A stretch of DNA of 40,658 nucleotides from Paramacrobiotus richtersi (GCA_034698045.1 JAQGAU010000106.1:1-40658); one strand, 5' to 3'. Positions 1 through 11,530 are shown, numbered from the stretch's first letter. Translations and numbers: made by a program. The notes: a model not told the origin generated them from the sequence alone.

Positions 1-3000
1 GGATCCATTGATAGCGTTTGAAATGCGTCTGGTGGGGTGGAGGAGATGATTCGGAAGAAGTATTGCCGGTCGTTTGGAAACATTTGGTCCTAAAAGCAGC
101 GAACGTAGGTAGAGACAGTTGCTGTAATTTTCCTCAAGTGCTTTACAAACGTATTCAAACATGGTATAATTCGTATTCGTAATCGGCTGCAAAATAACAC
201 CGATACTGATTACTGTACCTTGTAAAGTGTGAACCTCGAAGCATCAACCATTGTCGCAACAAGTTAACAATACTTCTGGGTGTTTTTGCTACGTAAGACG
301 TGGTACGTCACTACCGTACGTGTAAGACGTGTATACGGGCAGGCCGTATGATGTCACGCGCACATGGTCATTCCCAGGCTGCAAAGTTTTCTGTCCAGAC
401 CGTACGCAGCGTATATATGTCGATGATTATGGTCTTCATCAACAGAGTGCTCAGACTTTCGATTTCTTAACGGGGTTTCGGTATTGCAGGTCTCTCATCA
501 AAAATCTTCAGAAGATTTCCAGATAATTACAATAAGGTGTTTAGTGTTTTTGTTATTGTCAATAAACTGAAGTACAGGTAGGTCTGTCGCGATCGCGGAG
601 TACAAGTTCGTAATGCTTGACGGCAGCTCGAACTGGCGTTGTTTGATCGGAGTTCTTGCTCGTACGCGTTATCTGACTAGTTCCTAACAAGCTTTAATTT
701 CTTCCAATCAGAATGGATCAAGACAAGGCTGCTCGCGACTTCCACGCACGACAACTAAATCCCTGCGATTCTGCGTTCAAAGCAGTTGTGGATCATCGCG
801 CGAAGCAATTGAATCCCAACAACGCTTTATTTCGCGGCGAAAAGCCTGAGGGAGGACCGCAGAAAGGCGAGCGGAACAATGCAGGGGAAGATAAGGCTCC
901 GGCTAAGGAGCATGGTCCGAAAGGCGGACATGGTGGGCATGGCGGAAAAGGCTCCGGAAAAGCCGGGAAATGAGACCGCGAACCAAGAAGTCTTTAGAAC
1001 GCACGTTTGTACGTACATAGTTCTTCTTAATTTGCATTGAGGTACGCGAGTTTGCTTGTCGTGAAAAAGTGTTTCATGTTGCGGACATCTATAATTTTTC
1101 TTACGTTGTAACAGCAAAATGCGTGGTGTGGCCATTTGTCCGTGTCATTCAATAAAATTTACACTTACCAGCAGTCTGATAACAACAGTTCCTTGGCTCG
1201 TGTCCTCTTGCACAGCTTGTGTCACCATTGATGGGCACCGAATAGGACACACCGGGATTTCGATGCGCGCGGTTGTACTGGCCGATAGCCCTGATCGGGT
1301 CCGCGCGTTTACTTGCAGCTGATAATATCGGACAGCATCAGACTGGGTTGTATTTCCGATGTAGCGGATCTCTCCAGAAACCGGGTCAATTCCAAAAATC
1401 CTATAAAAACCAGTTCATGGATCAACGATTCAACACGCGTAAAAGCCTTCTCCTTAATTCATTACTATATTCACAATCCTCAAAACAAAGGGAAGTTTCA
1501 GAGTAACAGACAAGATGACCCACAGGACCCACACTTGTAGACCAAACGATTTGTTGTATAATGTGGCTAACCTGGACTCTGGACCAGCGATCGAGTAGGC
1601 TAAACCGTTCGTTCCAGAATACGCTGGAGTACCGGACGATACTGCCTGAAAATATTTCAATACGTTTAGTGACATAAACCGAGACAGCCGAAAAAAGGGG
1701 CATTTTTGTTTGTACCGTAACTCGTCCAATCACTGGGCTGTTAGGATAGCATGACTGGATGAAATAATACGGCGTCCCGACAAACTCGGGAAGATCCGGT
1801 CGGCGGGTCAGCACGACATTGACAGTAACGTTACAGTACTGTAAAGCAGTGTATACAACATCTGAATCTCGCACATTAATATGCTTAACAAACAGTTTAC
1901 TAGTGAGAAATGTCAAATATATGCACTGGCGCAGTAAAACACTGCGTTTCGATGGGAGAATATGTTTAAATATACACTCGATTTATTTCGAAAGATTTTT
2001 CAACAGTTTAATGCAGAAAGAAACTCATCCTGGAATTCTTCCTAAAATTTACGCCATGCACAGAAGACGAAGTGATGGATTTCAATTTACGGAGTGAGAT
2101 ATTGTGGAAATCGTAGTGAAGTGGCAGTTAAATCTTTCGCGCACAATCTCACTCTATGTGTACAATTACTAGTTATACGACTGCCTCTTGAACCAACAAA
2201 ATGAAATCATTTTTCCACTTGTTCTAGCATACATCGATACATCAATACAATTAACATAATACAATATAATGAAACAAATATTAACTTTTATAAAAAATTA
2301 CCAAGTTGAATTTACATAAACGGTCATAATGTTATAAGCCTGCCGGTAGATATTACCTGACCAGTCTGTTCTGTGATCACCACCAGAAAATTCGAATGAG
2401 GCATGTTAGAAGCAGCTCCGAAGGGAACTGGTTCAGCTAGACTCACCAAGCCGCTAAAATACAATATTTTGTGATGGAAAAAAACCACAATGATTTCCAA
2501 AATATATCGATTCTAAGGAAACCATACCTCGTACTGTTGACAAAAAGAGGCAGCATTAACGGAGACGCCACGCGATACAGGAACACTTTCGTAAGATCAC
2601 TGAAGCCCGATATCTGTAATAAACATCAGGACAGGAAAAAACGTCAGAATCAGCCACAAGATAATTCTGGCAACATGTCAGAAATAAAGCAAAAACATGT
2701 TGTACGCTAACAGTGCGTTTTTTTATTAAGTGCGTTTTTTTAATATACGGAAACTTGAAATCGCTAAATTAAATTTCACGAAAATAAATTCCACGATAAG
2801 CTGCGAATGCAATTAATTTAATATCATCATATATATTAATGTATAAAAATAATATACTGTATACCGGAAGGATGCGGCCAACAACAGTCCCAACCGGTGC
2901 ATCTTCTGGAATCTGTACCGTGACCATTTGCGGACAAACCAATGGAATGCACGCTGCAGTGATGTAGGCCGGTACTTGGGAGCGCATTCCCGTAGCGGTG

Positions 3001-6000
3001 TCCGTTACGCCCACATTCAGCAGAAAGGATGTCTTCTGCGTCGGCGCGGTCAGTAGTGCACGCGAACGGATTTCTCCCTTTTCGCGCCCGATTACAAATG
3101 CCCTGCAGATTCCGCATTTCGATTTGAAATTCTTAAATCTCCGTTTACCACAGGAGACTTCCAAGATCGTTACCGGTGTTTGTAAAAATTAATCACGACA
3201 AAAAAAAGTTAATAAAATAAAAAAAATTAATTATATTGTATTTCCATAAAAAATGATTAAAAAAGATAACATAGGCGGAATTCAAATTAAAAACTGGATG
3301 GAAATTATATTCCACATACGTTGCATCCGGTCCCGACAAATCATACGCCAGTTCTCGCGTCAGCGAAACGGCTTGGACGACTCCGACCAACGTTCCCTCA
3401 CCGAGGCAGCTGACGGAGAATCGATATGTACTGTTGGCGAATGCGGGTGGGGTAAAGGTCAGGAAGATGTTAACGTACACATCGCAGTAGTGGTTCGTCA
3501 TCGAATCGGATGTTCTAACCGTCATTCGAATACTTTTCGGTAAAACTCCTGTTAACCGATCCCGAACGGCCAGTAATGACGTCTGGAGCGTCAATACTCC
3601 CCTGAAAAACACCGAGTCTTACGAACAGTACTTTTCCCAAGAAACGTTTCCTTTTGTAGCTTTTTGTGAAGAATTGCGCTAACCATTCACATTCGTACAA
3701 TACCTCATATCTCCCATTTGTAATTTATTCTTTGAACCTGTATTTTTTTAAATTGATGATATGTTTTTATAATTTTTGCATATTTTTTTTAATTTCATTG
3801 TTTTACACCGGATGATATCTCTGCTATTCGTATCATACGTACGAGCGAGATTCGACGTCTATGACATTTCCCGCCGTGGAATGCAGTACACGGAAATCCA
3901 GATTTGCACCACGGACATAATTACTGACGGATCCAAACGGAACACCGGCGACTTGACTGTCGGCAATAGTGAAGTTGACCGGCGCCTGCATGCACGACGG
4001 AGGTGTCGACTGGACCGGAAAGCGGATGGTGATCAGGCATGTCAACCCGGTGGCGAGATCGGTGGCTCGGACGCGGATCTCGGCGGGTATACGGGTCGAT
4101 AAGGACTGTCCTAGTACAATCTCACCGCTGCAAACGAGACAACCATGCTTTACTCACCAATGTATCGCTGATTTACGAAGCTGTTTCCTACGAATCTCTT
4201 TTAGTCTTATGTTTACCTTTTTTTACATGACCATTTATATACCATTTTTTAAAAAAAATAGGATTAAAAAATGAAACAAAATTTATTTAAAAAAATATAG
4301 AAAAAAAAATAAGAAAAAAACTCGTATTTGAACGTAAAGAATGCAGCTCGTGACCCGTGTTGGCTGTTAAGGAAATATGTCGAACAAACTGTTTGCTAAG
4401 CGAAGTAACCACATACTGGACACATCCAAGCAAGCGTTGCAGTACTCATCTTTTCTATAACTAAAGCGAATTTCAAACACTAAACCAAAAACAGGTATAC
4501 AAAACGCAAAAATGAAAAATACTATATAGGGGAAATAGAAACAAGTATATCAAAAGCATAGCACATCCCGCACAACAGTAGCAACTTACGATTGCGTGTT
4601 AATAACAAATATCTCCCTCATGACCCTCTCCTCTTGATCCCCACCGACGATGGCATACACCAGTCCATGGTTGTTCGGGGCTGCGGCCTGTGCTGTTGCG
4701 ACCCGCGTTCCCGGCGGGACGAACTGGCTGAGCGTGACCCCGGACACCGGGCGGGCGGGACACTGCGGCGGGAGGTAGGGAATCTGGGCGGGAACTGATC
4801 CGGCCGACTGGGGACAGAGGACGCGGATGGTGACCGGCACGTTGGCTGATGCGGCGCCATTCAGGACGGAGGCCTCGGCCGTCACACTGTACACGTCCGG
4901 GAGGGGCGGTAAGGGCGCCAGGACGAAGAGGTCACCGGTCCGTGGATCCACACGAAATCCAGCACTAGGGAAAAAATGAAAATAATCAAAAATAACGAAC
5001 ACATAATAAATAAAACGATCACGAAAATAGCAAAATGAAAAGATTACTATTAAGATTATGACAATAATTATAAGTATAGCAGAACAGCAGGAAGAAACGT
5101 GTAAGCAAACAAAGCGTAGAAGTAGGAAGCAATACTGCCAATATACCGTTTTCTGGTATTTCGGTCTCAACGCAGCTTTATACAAGCGCAAAACTGGCTA
5201 TAGGGCTCACACTCAACGTTCAGGCAGACAGCCGATCTTCCCGGAAACGGTCATTTTTACTACTGTCCGGCCTTACTGTGCAGTTTTTCGAATATTGCTT
5301 TCAACTTATAAAAGTTTGAGTAAGTAATCATTCAGAATGGTATTTTACTCCAAAACAGCCGGCCACAACGATCAAATTCGACACAAAGACTCCGTACTTA
5401 CGGATTATTCCGCAAGCTGAATGTAGGAAATCCAGTATTTCCGGTAAACTACAACATTAGAAATGAATCCTTTTTAAGATAGTGGTAGCCGGAACAATAT
5501 CGTACCTGGACAGCTAGACGCCCAAGTGACGCATTACCCAGACCACACTGCGCCATAAAAACATAAGCCTGCTGCGTGAAGACAATGGGCGGTCCTAGGG
5601 GCGGCGCCGGGACCGGGATACTTTGCGCGTAGTACTGATTGTCGGATGCCTGTAGTACTCGCAGGAGGAACTGTCCAGAACACGCCTAAGTAATTCGACT
5701 GTTATTCAATTTAAGACAGACAGCGACTTGTTGACATAATTCCGTCAAGAAGAAAGGCATACCATGTTGAAGGGATCCGTTGCGATCCAGTTGACCTCCG
5801 TATCACCCACCTCAGGTGACCTGGCGGATGTTGTGTGGACCGCTCCGCTGCAAAAAAAGTCCAGTCGAAGTGTCGATATTATGAGATTAACCCTAGTTTC
5901 ACGGATGGGGTCCCTTTAACCCTATCAATTCTTTGAAAATTTGCAAAAAATAGTGTGTCAACAGTGCAAGACCAAGAATCCCATGTTTGACCATAAGAAA

Positions 6001-8843
6001 TTCCGCTCTTTCTGTTTTCTCTAATATGCGAACTTCCTTGACCACCGGTTCGTGAGTTAGCCGTTTGGGTAAGCCTTTGGGTAAACCGAGCTTAACTTTC
6101 TGCGCACGATATGTATGATGGAAAAAATGTTTCGAAATTTCTGCTTCTGATTGTATTAGGTTAAAGTGCGGTACCTCATCTCATCGAACTTTTCTCTAGT
6201 ACCTCATCTCATCGATGCTGAGAAATGGCGTCCGTTCCGCTGACAGCAACTGATACGTCACCGGCATTCCATTCCGATTCCCGATGGACACATCCGCCAC
6301 CAAACTCCCTGGAACGGCATTCGAATACAATACGACCGTCGGTACTGATGGCCGATCGGTGTCGCACTGTGAAAACGGAGGTGGAACGTGCAGCGGAGGT
6401 GCGGGGTACGCAGGAACATGGGCATCGTTGGGGCAGGCCACGTGGATGGTCAGCATGGCGCTGCTGCGTAGAGAATTGTAGCCGGCGTCTTTGGCGATCA
6501 CGACGATGGTGTACACCCGGGGTTGCAGGGGGGCCGCGGTGGTTAGCTCACCCGACGTGGAATCAATGTAAAACATTCTACCAATGAAATGTTATCAGGC
6601 AAAAAAGTATTCAGACGAAAATTGTGTTCTATTACGTTTAAAGGGCCGAATGGCAGTTCACAAACGCGGACGCAAACGCCACTGTACTACGTTTCGTCGA
6701 TACATTGTGGATGCTAGCAATTGTGAGGCTGCTGTACTATCGCACAGCTATAGTTATATTATGGTACTATTAGCTATTTATTTGCAACGTTATAGCATAG
6801 TACAACTGAAGTTCAAGAGATGCCCTATCTCTTCAGTCGTGCTATGGTTATAGGTACACAAACCTGTAGACACTTTCGCAGAATGGTCACTTTACAGTGA
6901 CCACAATCAGCTGTAAGTAGAAATCCGAAATATTTATGATATTTTTAATTTTTTTATTATAATTGCGTAACTTACCGTACTTGAAACTATAACTTTACCA
7001 TAATATATTGATGCCGATATTGCAGTATGTCCACTTTCTGATAACTTACAAAATGTATACTAATGTTTACAACTCGAACCATATGAAATATACGAGTAGG
7101 CCTAAAATCCCCGCTTTAATTAATTCATTAAAAATTTAAAAAAATTAATTCATTATAAAATACCGTTTCTTTCGCAAGGATTTTTTTATAATTCTGTCAC
7201 GCTTACCCAGCGTTAAACTGATCGGGTTCCAGGTAGTAATAAACTTCCCCGTTTCTGCCCAGGTCATAATCGGTGGCATGAACCGTTCCCACGTAGAAAT
7301 TGGCCTCACCACAGGGAGCTTCGAAGGATAAAGCGTGGTCGCGGATAACAGGGGCGTTGTCATTCGTATCGGCAACACGAATAATCACCGCTGAGGTGCT
7401 CGCCTAAAATACGCATATTTGACAGTTTCAAATTGTTGTGTTTTTTAAAATAATATTTCTTACATGCTCGGCATCGTCAAATGCTCGAACTGTCAGGTTA
7501 TACCCGTCGATCTGCTCGCGATCCAGTGGTGATCCGATTGTTATGAAACCGCTACAAAAACAAAATATTTTGTTTTTTAAATGTATTTTAATAAATGTAT
7601 TTTATCAAACAAATCATCTTCAGTTATTGAAAATCATCATTATTTTGATATAAGACTTTCATTTTCCAAACATATTATAATTATGAAACTATTTGAAACA
7701 ATTTACATAATAATTCACATAATTAAATGCCAATGTGGTTGCTTACCTGGCTGGATCGATTCGGAAATGGCCCATTTCGTTGCCTTGGACGATCTGATAC
7801 GTTAACGGCCCATAGCTATCTATCGCCTGTGATAAAATAAAAATACTTCACTTGATCATCGTACACGTACTTATAATGTTTAATATTGCAGATATCTACT
7901 AAACTTTCATTTACACGGGAAAGGTCAGGAATTTTAGTGATATCACAGACACAAACATCTAGCTCCTGCTAAAAAGGCACGCGAACTGAACTTATCCAAA
8001 ACACTTTATCCAGAGCAAATGCCGGGAAAAAAGCATTTGCAAGAAATAATAAAATATGTTTCTACGTACTACAATTATTCTTATAACGAACTTATAATCA
8101 GATGCCAGTACACATAACTACCACATCGCCTGCTTTTTAATTCGATCAGAAAAAAGCTGCAAAAACAAATTAAACAATAATATTAATAATGTTGACTCCG
8201 GTCAAATTTTAATTAAAAAAGGTAATAATAATTATTATTTCTGATGTACTTCTATGCAAATGTCTGCAAAATAACCCTTATCCATTTTCTTGGAATTTAT
8301 GTTTTTTATCCCATGTTTAACTTATTGATCTTTTTTACAATTATATATTTCTTTAGAAATAATACGCGTAATGTTTCCTAATTTGCTTATCATGATTCTT
8401 ACCCGGACAGAAATGACATGACTGCCAACCGGCTCATCCTCCCGTACGTACGCAAAATACGGGGTTATCATAGGGAAAAAGGGCCCATCAACCGGCAACG
8501 GAGGATACCCGTACCTCACCGTTTTGCGGAATTTTGCTGTAACAGTCGAGATACTTCTGTTCGTCGCCAGACGGCTTTGTTTCGGAACAGGAATACTGGA
8601 ATTGGTCCCTTCCGGTGCCGCTGTTGAATTTCGGATATTTGGTCTTCCAAACATCAAGTTCACCGGCTGAACGGATTTCGACGGGATTTCATCGGTGGAT
8701 TGGGTGGACTGGACGTTCTGGATGAGGTTCTGGGATAAATAGGGATCGGCATCGTGGAGAACGATCGTTTTCTCCAGGAGGATATTATCAGAAAGCAAGC
8801 CGTTTTTATCTAATAAATTTAGGAATATATCAGCGCAATACAT
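1..8843 (-). CDS. Cadherin-repeat adhesion protein, 3' end beyond window
   Basis: Multi-exon gene for an extracellular cadherin-repeat protein; the cytoplasmic part lies off the left edge. Exons in coding order: 8403-8811 (start uncertain; an in-frame ATG is at 8843, or an acceptor near 8812), 7747-7826, 7464-7551, 7207-7403, 6203-6577, 5763-5847, 5506-5685, 5402-5448, 4590-4964, 3843-4127, 3320-3601, 2865-3102, 2528-2613, 2357-2453, 1716-1838, 1572-1645, 1169-1400, <1-89. Phases agree at every junction and each exon is open. The first repeat is canonical: GPLTYQIV, FRIDPASG, SPLDREQIDGYNLTVRAFD, then DTNDNAPV. Later repeats keep F-x-ID-x-x-SGE signatures (FYIDSTSGEL, FRVDPRTGDL, FGIDPVSGEI) but replace the DxNDNAP linker with Cys-Pro linkers such as VACP, VLCP, PLVCP and PVCP. 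About seven or eight repeats are visible. No signal peptide is seen, so an upstream first exon may be missing. Homology to cadherins is strong; the subfamily is unknown. Confidence 0.85.
90..711. other. Cadherin intron and presumed promoter/5' UTR of the nested gene
   Basis: Minus-strand intron sequence of the cadherin, with its acceptor at 90-91. It must also carry the promoter and non-coding first exon of the plus-strand gene at 713. No other coding signal is seen; the 65-codon ORF at 329-526 has no recognisable features. Confidence 0.4.
412..417 (+). promoter_or_regulatory. Possible TATA box of the nested small gene
   Basis: TATATA about 160 bp upstream of the inferred UTR donor at 577/578. 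Transcription starting about 30 bp downstream would give a non-coding first exon of roughly 445-577. This is positional inference only. Confidence 0.25.
713..973 (+). CDS. Small basic protein with duplicated RQLNP motif, nested in a cadherin intron
   Basis: Complete 86-codon ORF of unknown function. The N-terminal half has a duplicated segment with an 18-residue period: HARQLNPCDSAFK (residues 11-23) and HRAKQLNPNNALFR (28-41). The C-terminal half is charged and low in complexity (KAPAKEHGPKGGHGGHGGKG), probably disordered. There is no signal peptide or membrane segment. A good acceptor lies directly before the ATG (AG at 710-711) and a good donor (CAG/GTAGGT) at 577/578, so an intron in the 5' UTR is likely. 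AATAAA follows at 1151. The whole unit lies on the opposite strand inside the cadherin intron 90-1168. NPNN-type motifs of this kind occur in small eukaryotic proteins of unknown role, but I cannot assign a family. Confidence 0.65.
   Translation: MDQDKAARDFHARQLNPCDSAFKAVVDHRAKQLNPNNALFRGEKPEGGPQKGERNNAGEDKAPAKEHGPKGGHGGHGGKGSGKAGK
1151..1156 (+). promoter_or_regulatory. Poly(A) signal AATAAA of the nested small gene
   Basis: AATAAA 178 bp after the stop of the 86-codon gene and only 13 bp from the edge of cadherin exon 1169-1400. The two opposing transcription units therefore almost touch. Confidence 0.5.
6171..6215 (-). repeat. Duplicated splice-donor sequence (17 bp, 28 bp apart)
   Basis: The 17 bp GTACCTCATCTCATCGA (plus strand) occurs exactly at 6171-6187 and 6199-6215. 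On the coding strand each copy ends GATGAG/GTAC, so the cadherin exon 6203-6577 has two candidate donors 28 bp apart. Only the one at 6202/6203 keeps the frame. Using the other would read into TAG just after the first donor. Confidence 0.8.
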
Positions 8844-9186
8844 AGAGAATGACTATTCAAAAATATGGAGTAAGACTGGGGAAAAGAATTTTCAGAAAAT
8901 GCAAAGCAAATGAGTCACATTCCATCGGTCAGTTGATTGATTGTTCGGTAATTTTTTAACACCTTGCCGATCTTAATTAATCACTCCATTGAGCCAGCTC
9001 CAAAAAAATTGTTCTACGATACAGGTAACCTGAAGTGACTGAACCAACACAATCGGCTGTGAGGTACGGAAAATCGTCTTCTAAATATGCCACTATTCTA
9101 CGATGCGATGCTATAATTTTATTGTGACGCGCGCGCCGTATGCTGCGGTATATATGCATGCAGGATACTATCCTGAGGATAGCCTA

Positions 9187-9268
9187 ATAAGTAAGTAATT
9201 TAATAATTTAGTTTAGTAATTTAATTTAATAATTTAGTAATTTAATTTAATTTTTAAGTAATTTAATC
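9187..9268. repeat. AT-rich low-complexity tract of taatttaat units
   Basis: Irregular repetition of TAATTTAAT-like units in the stretch upstream of the cadherin gene. The rest of 8844-9515 holds no convincing exon, although minus-strand segment 9016-9080 (residues like DDFPYLTADC) is bounded by weak splice signals and could be an upstream cadherin exon. Confidence 0.5.
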
Positions 9269-9515
9269 CATTGAATTGATCACATTTTGTTAAGGTATAG
9301 AATAATATAACCGAAGCAAAACAAGTTATGAAATAACGTTTAACACCAAAACAGATCCACTTCAAAAATGTTCAGGCCCTGAAAAATAAGTTATCAAAGT
9401 ATTAGCTTATCTAATTTCACTAATTAAAAAAACTTACGCCAAAAATTAATTAAGGCTTGAAACAGCTTGCCAAAACGGTTAGAAAGATACATCGATGCTC
9501 CCGCTGCTGATTTAC

Positions 9516-9954
9516 GCACCGGAAGTAATATCCGTCATATTCAACGATGCGTCACTGGTCGTGGTCAAATTCCATGATAACACTTCTGCGCAGTTAACGC
9601 TCCTGATTACGACAAATGTTAAAGAACAGATCCCAATCACTAACGATGGCGGTATCATTTTACGGACTGCCCATAAAATTTGTCATCGTCAGATCAAAGT
9701 TATAGCCTTCCAAACAAATCTGATCGCGAGTACGAAGTAATTTTTCTTCCACAAATTACACAAAAACGTAAAAATTTCCAGCCGATGTCCGAGCTTCACT
9801 TGCGATTGTGTAACTCAGAAATGATTCAAGCAACAAGTTCAGCTAATGACCGATGCCCACCTGAAAAGCGTATTGTGAGCGGCCAAGGCGTCAAGATCAG
9901 CGTCAGGCCGTTCAGTCCAAGCGAAATTCAGACATCCTTCCGGTCTATTGTGAC
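9516..9954 (-). pseudogene. Decayed cadherin repeat upstream of the cadherin gene
   Basis: Minus-strand segments 9861-9954, 9664-9813 and 9516-9602 are bounded by splice-like signals with compatible phases and spell a cadherin repeat: PDADLDALAAHNTLF, SYTIASEARTSAGNFYV, LLRTRDQICLEGYNFDLTM, then VNCAEVLSWNL. These line up with the first intact repeat (LTYQIV, GHFRID, LDREQIDGYNLTVRAFD). Within 9664-9813 the reading is broken by a TAA between the F-x-V strand and the DREQ-like turn, and the gap between the first two pieces is only 47 bp. A relic of a cadherin exon set is the simplest reading. A live upstream part of the same gene with unusual tiny introns is the alternative. Confidence 0.45.
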
Positions 9955-10489
9955 CTACAATGGAACACATCGTCAGACCGACCTGTGACTGTGGTCCACC
10001 TATGTTTTACTGTTAACGACACCAGCTTTATTCCCGGTTTAACAATGACTAAGTAATCCGCTTATTGTGGCTAAATCAATAAACAGGTAACATTTATTTG
10101 AACAATTTACAAGTGCGTAATAATGCATTTGGGGATTAATGATGCTCCACACAGCAGCGGCACGAAGTACACGCGAAAATACTGCCCTGCCCCAAATAAC
10201 TAGCAGTTACTTCACGATCCCCCCTACTAAAAATGCTCGTTGCGTTACGCGTGATGATCGTTTTTTTTGCGTTGGTGAGAATTTTTTCGGTTATAATTTG
10301 TCGATTGATTTACTCTTACAAATTTGTTTAAACACTCTTACAATTTACTCTTATAATTTGTTAATATGTTCGTTATTACTATTTAGACTAATTCGAAAAC
10401 GCACACATTTTCCAACATGTTACCAATAATTTTTCAGAAATTCTAGCAGAATCTTGTTCGTCACTATTTCTGTTCGTAGAAAACCAACC
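9955..10489. other. Intergenic stretch between cadherin relic and Skp1 copy a
   Basis: AT-rich with no convincing exon. The short plus-strand ORF 10139-10429 has no recognisable features. Confidence 0.4.
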
Positions 10490-11530
10490 GGAAGTGTATC
10501 CACATCGAAACTTTATTGTTTTCGGCGCTTCACAACGGGCTACAATAGTAACTGTAACAAACCATAATAATCACACATTTGAAAACGAAAAAAAGGCCAG
10601 AATATGATACATTTTCATGCTGATCTCATCCTCAATACAGACAAGCATCAAAAGAAATAAAATGCAATTCGTACAAAAATAATACCAGATCTCAATCTGC
10701 AGTGTATAACGGAAGCGTCAAACCGTGTGCTCAACGAAAAACCTCATTGGCGAACCTTTCTCCTTTCAAACCAAATCCCGATCCGGCTCACACCACTCCG
10801 TCTCCCGTCGCACCCGCTCCTCCTCCTGGGGCGTAAAGTCATTCTCAATGCCAAACTCCTGCCGGATCTGCTCCACCGTCTTCCCCTTCAGCCAGCCCGC
10901 AATCGTCTTGGCACAGCATTCCACCAGTCCCCGGATGTTCATAAAGTTGGCGGCCATGATCAGCTCGTAAATCTGCCCGCGACGCATCTCGGCCAAGAAT
11001 TTCACATCCCATTCATTGACATCATCCAGTTTGCGCAGGATCGTCGACTCCTCGTCTTCCGGGAGTTCGGGTTGGTCCTTGTAGTGGTTGAGGTATTCGA
11101 CGACTTTCTCCAGTGTGGCACCTTTGACTTGAGCAATGGGGATGGATTCGTCACCTTCTAGGATGGGTTTATGAGTGCCTTCCTCGTTCGGCCATTGACC
11201 CAGGTTGGCCAGCATCTGCTGGATGAGTTTGGAATGCTTGACGGCGTTGAGCTCCACTTCGCATAGGACGTCGTCCTGGCTTTCGAGGGTTACTTTCTGA
11301 TCCATGGTTTGAGGAAGTGGGTGAATTTAAAGAGTAAAATCGTGAAAATAGAAGGTCGCAAAAATAAGGTCAACGCAAAGACTCGTTCTGACAAAGAAGA
11401 GCTGGTGGAATAAAACTGATAAAGCAAGTCTGGTCGGCTTTGTGATTTACTGGCCTGCAGGTTTTGGTTGCAGCCAGAAGCCATGAACAGAGTCAACAGA
11501 CGCTAGCAGGCGCTATAAAGGCGGGGCGAA
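10490..11530 (-). repeat. Skp1 tandem duplication, unit a (gene plus flanks)
   Basis: Homology to unit b extends beyond the coding region. In the 3' flank, CATCGAAACTTTATT near 10505 and AAAATAATACCAGATCT near 10675 recur. In the 5' flank, GGTCGCAAAAATAAGG near 11353 and a TATAAAGGCGGGGCG-like block near 11512 recur. The edges are approximate because identity fades outside these blocks. Confidence 0.7.
10766..11305 (-). CDS. Skp1-like SCF ubiquitin ligase adaptor, copy a
   Basis: Intronless 179-residue Skp1 homologue. Skp1 bridges Cullin-1 to F-box proteins in SCF ubiquitin ligases. The N-terminal BTB/POZ fold begins VTLESQDDVLCEVE. The central part has EYLNHYKDQPELPEDEE and EWDVKFL. The C-terminal F-box-binding helices read MAANFMNIRGLVECCAKTIA, GKTVEQIRQEFGIENDFTP and ETEWCEP. 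Most family members are about 160 residues and end soon after WCE. This protein adds EPDRDLV, and its insert after residue 30 (LGQWPNEEGTHKPILEGDE) is long. A near copy lies 1.2 kb upstream in the same orientation. The ATG has no in-frame alternative. An AATAAA on the coding strand near 10516 is the likely poly(A) signal. Confidence 0.93.
   Translation of the reverse strand: MDQKVTLESQDDVLCEVELNAVKHSKLIQQMLANLGQWPNEEGTHKPILEGDESIPIAQVKGATLEKVVEYLNHYKDQPELPEDEESTILRKLDDVNEWDVKFLAEMRRGQIYELIMAANFMNIRGLVECCAKTIAGWLKGKTVEQIRQEFGIENDFTPQEEERVRRETEWCEPDRDLV

Noticed and set aside
1422..1916. 164-codon minus ORF as a single exon
   Set aside because: Only 1716-1838 keeps the cadherin frame and splice phases. 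The rest crosses introns and reads exon 1572-1645 in the wrong frame.
4586..5191. 201-codon minus ORF taken as one protein
   Set aside because: Only 4590-4964 is cadherin coding. The upstream part is intron read-through past a good acceptor at 4965-4966.
9145..9160. TATATA on the minus strand as the cadherin promoter
   Set aside because: Well placed by distance, but no open first exon with a signal peptide follows, and possible cadherin segments lie further upstream.
10727..11161. 144-codon plus ORF opposite Skp1-a
   Set aside because: Codon-pattern shadow of the conserved Skp1 gene. A similar shadow appears opposite copy b.
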